DNA from: Monoglobus sp964442605
GTDB lineage: Bacteria; Bacillota; Clostridia; Monoglobales; Monoglobaceae
Direction: 5' to 3'
Assembly: GCA_964442605.1 (NCBI GenBank)
Contig: CAYTZR010000038.1
Span: 1 to 17,160 of the forward strand
DNA length: 17,160 bases
The position numbers and the translations under genes were made by a program. This document shows, one piece after another, positions 1 through 5,972 of this stretch (position 1 is its first letter; each line of letters opens with the position of its first letter). The notes beneath the pieces are model-generated. The model did no database searches. It was not told the origin of the DNA and worked only from the letters and a program-made list of their open reading frames with translations.

Positions 1-1
1 T

Positions 2-31
2 GATATATTCAAAAAATATAATACAGCATAG
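2..31 (+). CDS. 3' end of an upstream gene (partial)
   Basis: The frame ending in TAG at 29-31 reads DIFKKYNTA and is cut by the left edge. The sequence from this stop onward (29-52) matches the sequence from the stop of the Ig-repeat gene (1992-2015) at 22 of 24 positions, which suggests a real stop codon and perhaps a related neighbouring gene. Only ten codons are visible, so no function can be given. Confidence 0.4.
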   Translation, partial: DIFKKYNTA

Positions 32-52
32 GTGAATTTTAAGATAAATAAT

Positions 53-83
53 ACCCGCCGGGAGAATAAACCTCTCGGCGGGT
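53..83. terminator. GC-rich hairpin after the upstream gene
   Basis: A 12-bp stem with one G-U pair (53-64 with 72-83) and a 7-nt loop lies just after the stop at 31. There is no T-run on the plus side; the T-rich flank is on the minus-strand side (52 downward). It may stop transcription in both directions or protect the 3' end of the upstream mRNA. It separates the upstream gene from the gene starting at 129. Confidence 0.55.
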
Positions 84-128
84 GCGCAAGCTTTGGGAAA
101 ACAGTTAAATAGCAAAGAGGAAGTTATT

Positions 129-1994
129 ATGAAATTAATAAAAAACATACTAGCATTAATTATTATTTTAAACTTGATTTTTGTATTTGTACCATCAACG
201 ATTAATGCTGAGGAAAAATCAGCTGAGGAACTACGCTTAGCATACTTGAGTAACAGCCGACCTGTTGTTGGCGAAATGCTTGGTGTATCTGTATTATATA
301 AACCTATTATGTATTACTATGTAATACCCGAGGCTGATAACGGTATTTTTTACCAGTGGTACAGAAATGATAAAGAAAGCAATATAGATGGAACAGCAAT
401 TGACGGGGCAAATGAAAAATATTATTATCCCAAAACCGAAGATGCCGGTTATTATCTATATTGTACGATTACAGGTGATGATATAAACTATTCGGGTAGT
501 GTAACAACAATGCAGACTGTTGAACCCGTTTCTCAAACTGCTGAATTAGCCGGAGCAGCAATTGAGTCCGATAAACCTAACACATTTTATGAGTCAGTGG
601 GATATCTGTATCGTTATGGATGCACCCCCGAGAATGATAAAATGTATGGTGATGAAATTGCGTCATACCAATGGTACAGAAACGAGAAACAATCAAATAT
701 AGGCGGTATTGCTATTGAAAATGCAACGTCATATAAATATACTCCGACAGGGGAGGATTATGGGTATTACTTATATTTTATAGCTACAGGCAAAGGAAGC
801 TGCACCGGTGTTGTAACCTCTGACGTTTCTACATATCCTGTTTGTATGAGTTCTCAGCTTGATCGTGATATCATCGATTCCTTTGATTCATTGCCTACAG
901 AAGTAAATATTACAGGAACACCGATTGAAAATGCAACATTGAAGCTCAATAAAATTATAACATCCGCTTGCCAATGGTATAGAAATGACGTGCCCAAAAA
1001 CACAGGTGGAGAATTGATTCTTGGGGCAAATTCTTACATGTATACCGTATCATCTGCCGATATAGGAAAATATTTGTATGTAGAATTGGTTGGAGTAAAT
1101 GATATATACGGCAAGCATATAGTGTCAGATGTGACCGATATTGTAACCGCCTCCACAGAGGAATTATCGGGAGCAGAGTTAACCTTGAAACATAATAATC
1201 TCAGGAACGTAGAAAATGAGAGCGTGCCAATTCCGGAAAATGCTATAGCCACAGTACAATGGTACAGAAATGATGAACCGAGCAGTATTGGCGGAGAAAC
1301 TATAACGGGAGCAAATAAAACAACATATGTACCTACAAAATCGGATGTCGGGAAATACTTATATTGTGTTTACACCCCAGTATACCCATTTGCGGGAGAG
1401 CCGGTAGCTACCGATGTATCAGGATTAGTTGAAGATACAGCAACATTGCTGTTTGACCCCAACGGCGGAGATGACAGTATTACGTGTAAGACGGCGTTTA
1501 TAGATGAGCCATTCAGTGTACTCCAATACTATGAGGTCAAGCGACATGGATATAAATTTTTGGGCTGGGCGACAAGTCCTGATGCAAAGACCCCTGATTT
1601 TACAGAGGAAACAATAGTGACCGATGATATAATCCTGTATGCGGTATGGGAGAAATATTTATATGAGATAATGGACTTAACAATTCAAACACAGTCGGGA
1701 GAGGAATTGAGCACGCCGCCCGAAAACCAAAATTTTGTAGCAGAGGTAAAGGTCAATAAGACGGAGACAAGTGATAATGAGGACTACATATTAGCGGCGG
1801 TTTATGACACAAAAGGAATACTTCTCAGCCTTGATTATGTAAAGGCAAATTTGCCTGTCGGCGAATACTCGTTCGGCTTTAACATACCGGCTCAGAGCGC
1901 GGAAATCGGAAGCGTGAAGGCGTTCGTGTGGAGTTCGTTAACATCTGCTGAACCTTTGGCGGAAACAAAAACGCTGATATTTATGCAATCTTAG
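129..1994 (+). CDS. Secreted protein with four Ig-like QWYRN repeats and an InlB-type B-repeat
   Basis: An exported protein of 621 aa. The ATG at 129 is chosen over the in-frame TTG at 93 because AGAGGAAG (115-122) lies at the right distance and the protein then begins with a classic signal peptide (MKLIKN, hydrophobic core, cleavage near INA-EE). Four tandem beta modules of about 100 aa are marked by QWYRN with Trp at about residues 77, 182, 283 and 378, each followed by a GANxxxYxPTxxDxGxYLYC-like end, as in bacterial Ig-like surface domains. Residues about 439-508 (FDPNGG, GYKFLGWA, LYAVWE) form an InlB B-repeat (Flg_new/Listeria-Bacteroides repeat). The last ~105 residues (LAAVYDTKGILLSLDYV, VKAFVWSSL) form another beta domain that resembles a module of the pectate lyase at 12646. 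No LPXTG, SLH or catalytic motif is seen. The role is probably adhesion or binding at the cell surface; the ligand is unknown. Confidence 0.85.
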   Translation: MKLIKNILALIIILNLIFVFVPSTINAEEKSAEELRLAYLSNSRPVVGEMLGVSVLYKPIMYYYVIPEADNGIFYQWYRNDKESNIDGTAIDGANEKYYYPKTEDAGYYLYCTITGDDINYSGSVTTMQTVEPVSQTAELAGAAIESDKPNTFYESVGYLYRYGCTPENDKMYGDEIASYQWYRNEKQSNIGGIAIENATSYKYTPTGEDYGYYLYFIATGKGSCTGVVTSDVSTYPVCMSSQLDRDIIDSFDSLPTEVNITGTPIENATLKLNKIITSACQWYRNDVPKNTGGELILGANSYMYTVSSADIGKYLYVELVGVNDIYGKHIVSDVTDIVTASTEELSGAELTLKHNNLRNVENESVPIPENAIATVQWYRNDEPSSIGGETITGANKTTYVPTKSDVGKYLYCVYTPVYPFAGEPVATDVSGLVEDTATLLFDPNGGDDSITCKTAFIDEPFSVLQYYEVKRHGYKFLGWATSPDAKTPDFTEETIVTDDIILYAVWEKYLYEIMDLTIQTQSGEELSTPPENQNFVAEVKVNKTETSDNEDYILAAVYDTKGILLSLDYVKANLPVGEYSFGFNIPAQSAEIGSVKAFVWSSLTSAEPLAETKTLIFMQS

Positions 1995-2070
1995 GTGAAT
2001 TTAAAAATAAATAATCTTCCAATACTGCGTTAATTACGACAAAGTAAAGTGTTTAAATAAAATAATATTA

Positions 2071-2097
2071 GTCCGCCGCATGATTTGTGCGGCGGAC
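2071..2097 (-). terminator. Intrinsic terminator of the HdeD-like gene
   Basis: A perfect 10-bp stem (2071-2080 with 2088-2097, loop TGATTTG) is followed on the minus strand by a T-rich run (TAATATTATTTTATTT). It sits 25 bp past the stop of the minus-strand gene at 2122. It may also end transcription coming from the Ig-repeat gene on the plus strand. Confidence 0.85.
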
Positions 2098-2121
2098 TTG
2101 CGTTCCGGATTTTATTCCATG

Positions 2122-2628
2122 CTACAGCTTGCAGCCTATAACTATGTAGCTGATGCCCTCGGCAATAAGCGAAAGGGCGATAAATATTCCAATCGAAATA
2201 AAGGTTACAATAGGATTTAAAATCAGGAAAATTCCTAAAATTATTGATATAACACCGAGTACCATAACCAATCCCCACGGCATCCCCGATCTTTTCAAAG
2301 AAACAGCGCCGGAAATTCTTCCGCAGCCGCTCACAATAACCCATATACCGAAAATCAATGAGAACATAATATTGCCGAACATAGGGTTAAACAGGAGTAA
2401 AAATCCCAGCAGAGTTACTATAATTCCGTAAAATAGGGTCCAGCCGCTGCTTATGCCGAATATTGATTTTTTGCTTACAAAAAAAGAAACAATAAGCCAA
2501 ATACCGGCAATTAATATAAGAAAAGCGATAAAATATGTAATCAAACTCATGGTTTTTACCGGTGACGCAAAGCAGATAATACCGAGAATTGTATAAATTA
2601 TTCCCATAACAATGGACAATGTTTTCAT
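2122..2628 (-). CDS. HdeD-like (DUF308) six-helix membrane protein
   Basis: A 168-aa integral membrane protein. The start is ATG at 2628 with AGGAGGTG just upstream. Six hydrophobic segments are visible (about residues 2-20, 27-49, 62-80, 84-104, 115-138, 143-165), arranged as three helix pairs with recurring GIxxxxLGxxxxxxP motifs, as in the DUF308/HdeD family. The E. coli member HdeD is linked to acid resistance at high cell density; the role of Firmicutes members is not settled. It is a single-gene unit: its own promoter lies at 2675-2703 and its terminator at 2071-2097. Confidence 0.85.
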   Translation of the reverse strand: MKTLSIVMGIIYTILGIICFASPVKTMSLITYFIAFLILIAGIWLIVSFFVSKKSIFGISSGWTLFYGIIVTLLGFLLLFNPMFGNIMFSLIFGIWVIVSGCGRISGAVSLKRSGMPWGLVMVLGVISIILGIFLILNPIVTFISIGIFIALSLIAEGISYIVIGCKL

Positions 2629-2674
2629 ATCAGCACCTCCTGAACTGCCTTTTAATTTTTAAAGATTTTAAGAT

Positions 2675-2703
2675 ATTCTAACATATTTTAGCAATTAGGT
2701 CAA
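2675..2703 (-). promoter_or_regulatory. Promoter of the HdeD-like gene
   Basis: Read on the minus strand: TTGACC (2703-2698), 17-bp spacer, TAGAAT (2680-2675). It matches the sigma-A consensus at 10 of 12 positions and points to the ATG at 2628. Confidence 0.75.
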
Positions 2704-2731
2704 TATGTTTTTTTCGTCATGTGTATTTTTA

Positions 2732-3061
2732 TCAGTTACAAATACATATATTGTCTGATATTTCCGCGGGTGATAAACCTATAATAAGCATGGCGGTCAC
2801 CAGTTCCAGATAAGGGTATATATTTTCATGTCTTTTATTCCAGCGTACCTTAAATTCCTGCGGCAGCAGCATATTTCCGAAGTGAGTTTTAAATCCTCTT
2901 TGTATGCAATACAGAAAACAGTCGTCTCCTATACTGGAGGCTGTAACACTTGACTTTTGCGAAAGACCGCAGGTTATAAGCATAAGCCCGCTTGAATCGG
3001 TTTCATTTATATTAATACCGCTCTCAAAATCCATAATTAAGTTATCGAATACTCTAAGCAC
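2732..3061 (-). CDS. Hypothetical 109-aa protein
   Basis: A minus-strand frame of 109 aa starting at GTG (3061-3059) with a good ribosome binding site (GGAGG followed by 7 nt). The start MLRVFDNLIMDFESG and the segment GLMLITCGLSQKSSVTASSI look like a folded soluble protein. The C-terminal part contains a hydrophobic stretch (LELVTAMLIIGLS, about residues 86-98) and ends in a Cys-rich CICN tail. There is no signal peptide. I do not recognise the family. It lies upstream of the HdeD-like gene on the same strand but 103 bp away, with that gene's own promoter in between, so it need not share an operon. No clear terminator is seen after it. Confidence 0.6.
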   Translation of the reverse strand: MLRVFDNLIMDFESGININETDSSGLMLITCGLSQKSSVTASSIGDDCFLYCIQRGFKTHFGNMLLPQEFKVRWNKRHENIYPYLELVTAMLIIGLSPAEISDNICICN

Positions 3062-3186
3062 TTTGTCACCTCCAAAGCTGATTGAGTTTATTATTCCAAA
3101 GCTTTATGTTTAAAATACACATTCGATACACATTCAAAATCGGTTGAAGCTTTGAAATCCGATGCTATATTTGAAATATAATAATT

Positions 3187-3206
3187 TTTGATATTGCAAT
3201 TTAGGT
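3187..3206 (+). repeat. 20-bp shared element, copy 1 (upstream of permease promoter)
   Basis: TTTGATATTGCAATTTAGGT occurs here and again, without mismatch, at 5604-5623. Its core ATTGCAAT is an 8-bp palindrome. It ends 34 bp before the -35 box of the permease promoter; copy 2 ends 33 bp before the -35 box of the nfnA promoter. The fixed spacing suggests a binding site for a shared regulator. Confidence 0.7.
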
Positions 3207-3240
3207 CTACAATAAAGTGTTAAAATAATTTAATTTGAGA

Positions 3241-3270
3241 TTGACAATTATCTGTCAAAAATGTTATAAT
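3241..3270 (+). promoter_or_regulatory. Promoter of the nucleobase permease
   Basis: Perfect TTGACA (3241-3246), 18-bp spacer, perfect TATAAT (3265-3270). The -35 box is also the left arm of an inverted repeat, TTGACA-N6-TGTCAA (3241-3258), placed where a repressor could block RNA polymerase. It lies about 160 nt upstream of the permease start. Confidence 0.8.
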
Positions 3271-3432
3271 TAAACAGTATTATAATTATTTTGATTTACT
3301 TTCAAAATACATATATAAAGCTATCTGAATTTTTTATAAATAAAACTATAATTTTAAATTAAATACAAACATATGTTGCAAGTTATAATAATCTTCAAAT
3401 TTTACATATAGTGCTTATGGGGGGTGGCATAA

Positions 3433-5082
3433 TTGAATTTGACAGAGACAAAAAAGATATTTTTGGATTTTTATAACAAGGGAGGAATATCGGCAACACT
3501 GGAAAATGTTTTGGCAATGCTTCCTTCCACGATTTTGATGCCTATAATTATTAATAGTACAACGGGGCTGGAAATATTTAATATTTCTAATGTGTTATTA
3601 GCATCGGGGATTTGTACCATTATTTTTATAATTATAACTAAATTCTATACACCGTCCTATTTGGGCTCAAGCTTTGCTTATATTGGAGTGACATGTTCAA
3701 TATGCGCAGCTTGCAATTCACTGCCTAAAAATGAAGTTATATCCTATATATTCGGAAGTTATTTATTTTCGGCGTTTCTTTTGATGCTGCTGTCATTTTT
3801 ATGTAAAATCAGCGAGAAAAAAATTAATAATATTATTGATTTTTTAATACCACCGGCTGTTATGGGACCCGCAATTTCATTAATTGGTTTGGAACTATCC
3901 GACCAGACTATTGAGAGAGCCGGACTAACCGGTGGAGTTATAGGACAGGATGCGGTTTTCTCATTGTTAATTGTTGTACTTTTTATTATATTCTCATTGT
4001 TTAAAAGGCATAAATTTAGGAATGCTTCGATTTTTTTATCATTTATAATTGTCAGTGCACTCTGTATTATCAGCCGTTATTGGGATATTTCGGGTATAAC
4101 CGAAACTGCTGTTATTACATTTCCCGATGTAGAAATATTTATATTGCCGAAATTTAATTTGCCGTTTTTAATCATGATTATACCGCCGACTATGATTTTA
4201 TTTTCTGAACACGTGGCAAGAAAAATAATGATTGAAAATCTGAAAAAAGGATTGAATGACACAGTACCAAACAGCAGTTTGTCCAGGTCCGTTTTAGCGA
4301 ATTCTGTATGTGAATTGGCTTCAACCGTTCTAAAAGGAGTTCCGTTTACACTGTATGCTGAAAATATTGCAGTTATGCGGCTTATTTCATATAGTGATAT
4401 AAAACAATTTATATTTGCTGCAATTCTGTCAATAGTATTATCATTCTGCGGACCGTTTTTATATCTTATTCAAAATCTGCCAGATCCTATAATCGGTGGA
4501 TTAAGTTTAACACTAATGGGTGTTATTGCTGTACCAGGTTTAAAAATGCTGATTGACCGAAATGTAAATTACAATAAAATATCTAATCTTTTATTAACCT
4601 CTGCGGTTTTAATAACAGGGTTATCAAAAATTAAAATCAATATTTTAAACACCGAGTTTAGCGGTATGAGCTTAGGTCTTTTGATAGGTATTATATTAAA
4701 TTTGTTCATAAAACTTACAACAGTTTCCGGTTTAAACAAGGAAACATTTTCAGTTGACGATATATGCAGTATTGCGGAAGGATTTGAAAATACTTCCCAA
4801 AATACCAGATGTGACGGTAGCTTTACTACAACCGGTTTTTGTTACATAAATAATGATAAAAATTATAGTTTTTTGGAAATATTAAAATCCTATAATAAAA
4901 TAGAAATTATAGTTTCAGCAAAGGATGATGATAAATCTATATTTTACACTCATTATGACAGTGTGCCGGATGAAAATGGGCGCGCAAGAATAAATTTAGA
5001 CAAGATAACTACTAAAAAAAGATTAACAGAGCTGATTAAAAATTCATATGAAATTATAAAAGAATCAAGCTTTGAAAATTAA
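3433..5082 (+). CDS. Uracil/xanthine permease (NCS2) with extra C-terminal domain
   Basis: An inner-membrane nucleobase:cation symporter of the NCS2 (nucleobase-ascorbate transporter) family, likely for uracil or a purine. The start is taken as TTG at 3433, behind GGGGGTGG (3419-3426); the next in-frame ATG would cut into helix 1. Visible family marks are GSSFAYIG (about residues 78-85, the TM3 strand), FSEH with E259 in the TM8 position, and GVPFTLYAENIAV with E310 in the TM10 position. These match the substrate-binding glutamates of UraA. The transport core ends near residue 432. Unusually, a soluble C-terminal part of about 117 residues follows (NKETFSVDD to the end, total 549 aa); ordinary members have about 430 aa and lack it. 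Uracil versus xanthine cannot be decided. Base composition is more A+T-rich than in the metabolic genes downstream. Confidence 0.88.
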   Translation: MNLTETKKIFLDFYNKGGISATLENVLAMLPSTILMPIIINSTTGLEIFNISNVLLASGICTIIFIIITKFYTPSYLGSSFAYIGVTCSICAACNSLPKNEVISYIFGSYLFSAFLLMLLSFLCKISEKKINNIIDFLIPPAVMGPAISLIGLELSDQTIERAGLTGGVIGQDAVFSLLIVVLFIIFSLFKRHKFRNASIFLSFIIVSALCIISRYWDISGITETAVITFPDVEIFILPKFNLPFLIMIIPPTMILFSEHVARKIMIENLKKGLNDTVPNSSLSRSVLANSVCELASTVLKGVPFTLYAENIAVMRLISYSDIKQFIFAAILSIVLSFCGPFLYLIQNLPDPIIGGLSLTLMGVIAVPGLKMLIDRNVNYNKISNLLLTSAVLITGLSKIKINILNTEFSGMSLGLLIGIILNLFIKLTTVSGLNKETFSVDDICSIAEGFENTSQNTRCDGSFTTTGFCYINNDKNYSFLEILKSYNKIEIIVSAKDDDKSIFYTHYDSVPDENGRARINLDKITTKKRLTELIKNSYEIIKESSFEN

Positions 5083-5093
5083 TTAAAGCTTGA
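5065..5093 (+). repeat. Inverted repeat across the permease stop codon
   Basis: Perfect 9-bp arms TCAAGCTTT / AAAGCTTGA (5065-5073 and 5085-5093) around an 11-nt loop containing the stop codon (5080-5082). There is no T-run, so it is more likely an mRNA 3' stabiliser or weak pause than a strong terminator. The broken gene downstream may be read from the same transcript. Confidence 0.45.
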
Positions 5094-5148
5094 TAAATAT
5101 ATCTGTCCTTATTGGCAATAATATTTCAGTAAGGAAGGATTGATTTAC

Positions 5149-5486
5149 ATGGATAATTATTTAAATAAGAAAAATGAAAATAAAAGTGAAACAGCGTTGG
5201 TTGTGGCTGAAAAAATCTGCCAGCCAAGCCAAAACGGGCGGATAAGAAAATCTTAAGGCAGGAAAGCATAGCTTACGCGCGGCTGCGTGATGAGGCATTG
5301 GACGCCCTGAAAGAATATCGCCGCTGCCAAAATATCTTTGATTTTGTATGCGATGAAAAATTAATTGATGTTTCAATATATGATATTCAAAAGGCAATGA
5401 GCAGATTTGAATTTCTTGTAAGCGAGCTAAAGCATACCGAAAGTCCTAAGAATAGATATTTGCCTTATTTTAAATTTGGTATTTAA
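5149..5486 (+). pseudogene. DUF2508 (YaaL-like) gene with a 1-nt frameshift
   Basis: From ATG at 5149 (AAGGAAGG at 5131-5138) the frame reads MDNYLNKKNENKSETALVVAEK and then stops after 35 codons (TAA at 5254-5256). A second frame, open from 5211, reads on from NLPASPKRADKK through ARLRDEALDALKEYRRCQNIFDFV and LIDVSIYDIQKAMSRFEFLVSELK to the stop at 5484. The (K/E)LIDxxIYDIxxAxxRFxxL pattern is typical of the small helical DUF2508/YaaL proteins of Firmicutes, whose role is not established. The frames overlap in an A6 run (5210-5215); one more A would give a normal 112-aa protein. No usable start codon precedes the conserved part in the second frame. It may be a true pseudogene, a homopolymer sequencing error, or ribosomal slippage on AAA. 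It lies 66 bp after the permease. Confidence 0.6.
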
Positions 5487-5494
5487 AATAAGGC
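5462..5494 (+). terminator. Perfect 14-bp hairpin at the end of the DUF2508 gene
   Basis: Arms GCCTTATTTTAAAT (5462-5475) and its exact complement (5481-5494) around loop TTGGT. The hairpin includes the last codons and the stop. No T-run follows, so it may act as a 3' mRNA-stabilising hairpin rather than a classical terminator. Confidence 0.5.
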
Positions 5495-5603
5495 GAGAGC
5501 AAAATCAATTCCGGATTTGATTATGCTAAAAAACTGTAACAATGCAGCCGATTTTATAGTGTAAAATATTAATTGTCGTAGTTTATTGTGACTGAGTGTA
5601 CTA

Positions 5604-5623
5604 TTTGATATTGCAATTTAGGT
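5604..5623 (+). repeat. 20-bp shared element, copy 2 (upstream of nfnAB promoter)
   Basis: Exact copy of the element at 3187-3206, ending 33 bp before the -35 box of promoter P1. Two partial copies of its first seven bases (TTTGATA) follow at 5623 and 5634, so this promoter may carry extra binding half-sites. Confidence 0.7.
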
Positions 5624-5656
5624 TTGATATTTTTTTGATAATTGTAAAATTTGTTG

Positions 5657-5685
5657 TTGACAAATTAATTCAGTTATTATATAAT
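5657..5685 (+). promoter_or_regulatory. Promoter P1 of the nfnAB leader
   Basis: Perfect TTGACA (5657-5662), 17-bp spacer, perfect TATAAT (5680-5685). Transcription should begin near 5692 and run directly into the hairpin leader. Such a strong promoter followed by terminators fits control by antitermination. Confidence 0.85.
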
Positions 5686-5720
5686 AAAACGCAGTCGGGC
5701 AACAATGGCGTTGCTCGGTG

Positions 5721-5747
5721 AGAACCGTCTTTGGTTCTTTATTTATT
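5721..5747 (+). terminator. Leader terminator 1
   Basis: Stem AGAACC (5721-5726) with GGTTCT (5733-5738), 6-nt loop, followed by TTATTTATT. Its 5' arm overlaps the small hairpin 5716-5727, so the two structures compete. Confidence 0.55.
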
Positions 5748-5785
5748 GAATAATTTAATTTTGCTTTGTTCAATGACGCACAATG

Positions 5786-5817
5786 GGGTGTGGCTTTATT
5801 AGCTTCACCCTTTTTTT
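5786..5817 (+). terminator. Leader terminator 2 (strong)
   Basis: Stem GGGTGTGGC (5786-5794) with GCTTCACCC (5802-5810), with one mismatch and one G-U pair, 7-nt loop, then seven T (5811-5817). A textbook Rho-independent terminator lying 155 bp before nfnA, with no gene between promoter P1 and itself; it therefore acts as an attenuator or ends a small RNA. Confidence 0.85.
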
Positions 5818-5891
5818 GATGTTAATAAAAAATACTTGGTTTTGTAAATTGAATTTTGGACAAACTGCGCATAATCTTCTGTTGATTTTGA

Positions 5892-5921
5892 TTGCTATGA
5901 AACAGCAAGTTATGATATAAT
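5892..5921 (+). promoter_or_regulatory. Second promoter of nfnAB (extended -10)
   Basis: TGATATAAT (5913-5921) is a perfect TATAAT with an extended -10 TG; a weak -35 TTGCTA lies 18 bp upstream (5892-5897). It is downstream of the leader terminators, so it would give basal expression independent of antitermination. Confidence 0.6.
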
Positions 5922-5931
5922 GTAGTTTGAT

Positions 5932-5946
5932 GTCCAATAAATGGAC
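5932..5946. promoter_or_regulatory. Inverted repeat near the second start site
   Basis: GTCCA-ATAAA-TGGAC lies just after the expected start of transcription from the second promoter. It could be an operator or a 5' hairpin of the mRNA. It is only 5 bp per arm, so chance is possible. Confidence 0.3.
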
Positions 5947-5972
5947 GTGCACATATTTTTGGAGGTGTGGTA

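Larger units (their letters stand above)
3062..3432. other. Intergenic region between divergent genes
   Basis: 371 very A+T-rich bases between the divergent 109-aa gene and the permease. It holds an 11-bp tandem repeat of the type ATACACATTC (about 3114-3136), the 20-bp shared element (3187-3206), the permease promoter (3241-3270), and a leader of about 150 nt before the permease start in which I see no known riboswitch. No good promoter for the minus-strand gene could be picked; TTGAAT/TTTAAA near 3110-3140 is a weak candidate. Confidence 0.6.
5691..5817 (+). ncRNA. Candidate ANTAR-type antitermination leader
   Basis: Hairpin 1 (5697-5716) has loop AATGGC (5704-5709) closed by C-G. Hairpin 2 (5777-5792) has loop AATGGG (5782-5787), also closed by C-G. 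Both loops carry A at position 1 and G at position 4, the known signature of RNA targets of ANTAR-domain antiterminators, which occur before glutamine synthetase and glutamate synthase genes in Clostridia. Hairpin 2 uses bases 5786-5792, which are also the 5' arm of the strong terminator at 5786-5817, so the two exclude each other, as expected for antitermination. The gap between the hairpins is longer than usual and holds a second, weaker terminator-like hairpin (5721-5738). Next to hairpin 1 is a possible partner, CGG-TGAGAA-CCG (5716-5727), which has G at position 4 but not A at position 1. No ANTAR gene lies in the window. Confidence 0.55.
5487..5972 (+). other. Regulatory region upstream of nfnAB
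   Basis: 486 bases without a gene. In order they hold the 20-bp shared element (5604-5623) with two further TTTGATA half-copies (5623-5629, 5634-5640), promoter P1 (5657-5685), the hairpin leader (5691-5817) with two terminators, a second promoter (5892-5921), a short inverted repeat (5932-5946) and the nfnA ribosome binding site (5961-5965). I see nothing in 5495-5603 beyond A+T-rich sequence. Confidence 0.7.

Noticed and set aside
3271..3432. A purine or other riboswitch in the permease leader
   Set aside because: The leader is nearly all A and T; I find no conserved purine riboswitch core, no terminator hairpin and no Shine-Dalgarno-sequestering stem.
5210..5216. A programmed -1 frameshift signal in the DUF2508 gene
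   Set aside because: The A6 run is not a canonical X-XXY-YYZ slippery site in the incoming frame and no clear downstream stimulatory structure was found; decay or a base-call error is simpler, though slippage is not excluded.
5691..5817. A ykkC-type (ppGpp/PRPP/guanidine) riboswitch or a T-box before nfnA
   Set aside because: The conserved ykkC and T-box motifs are absent; the two AATGG hexaloop hairpins fit an ANTAR target better.
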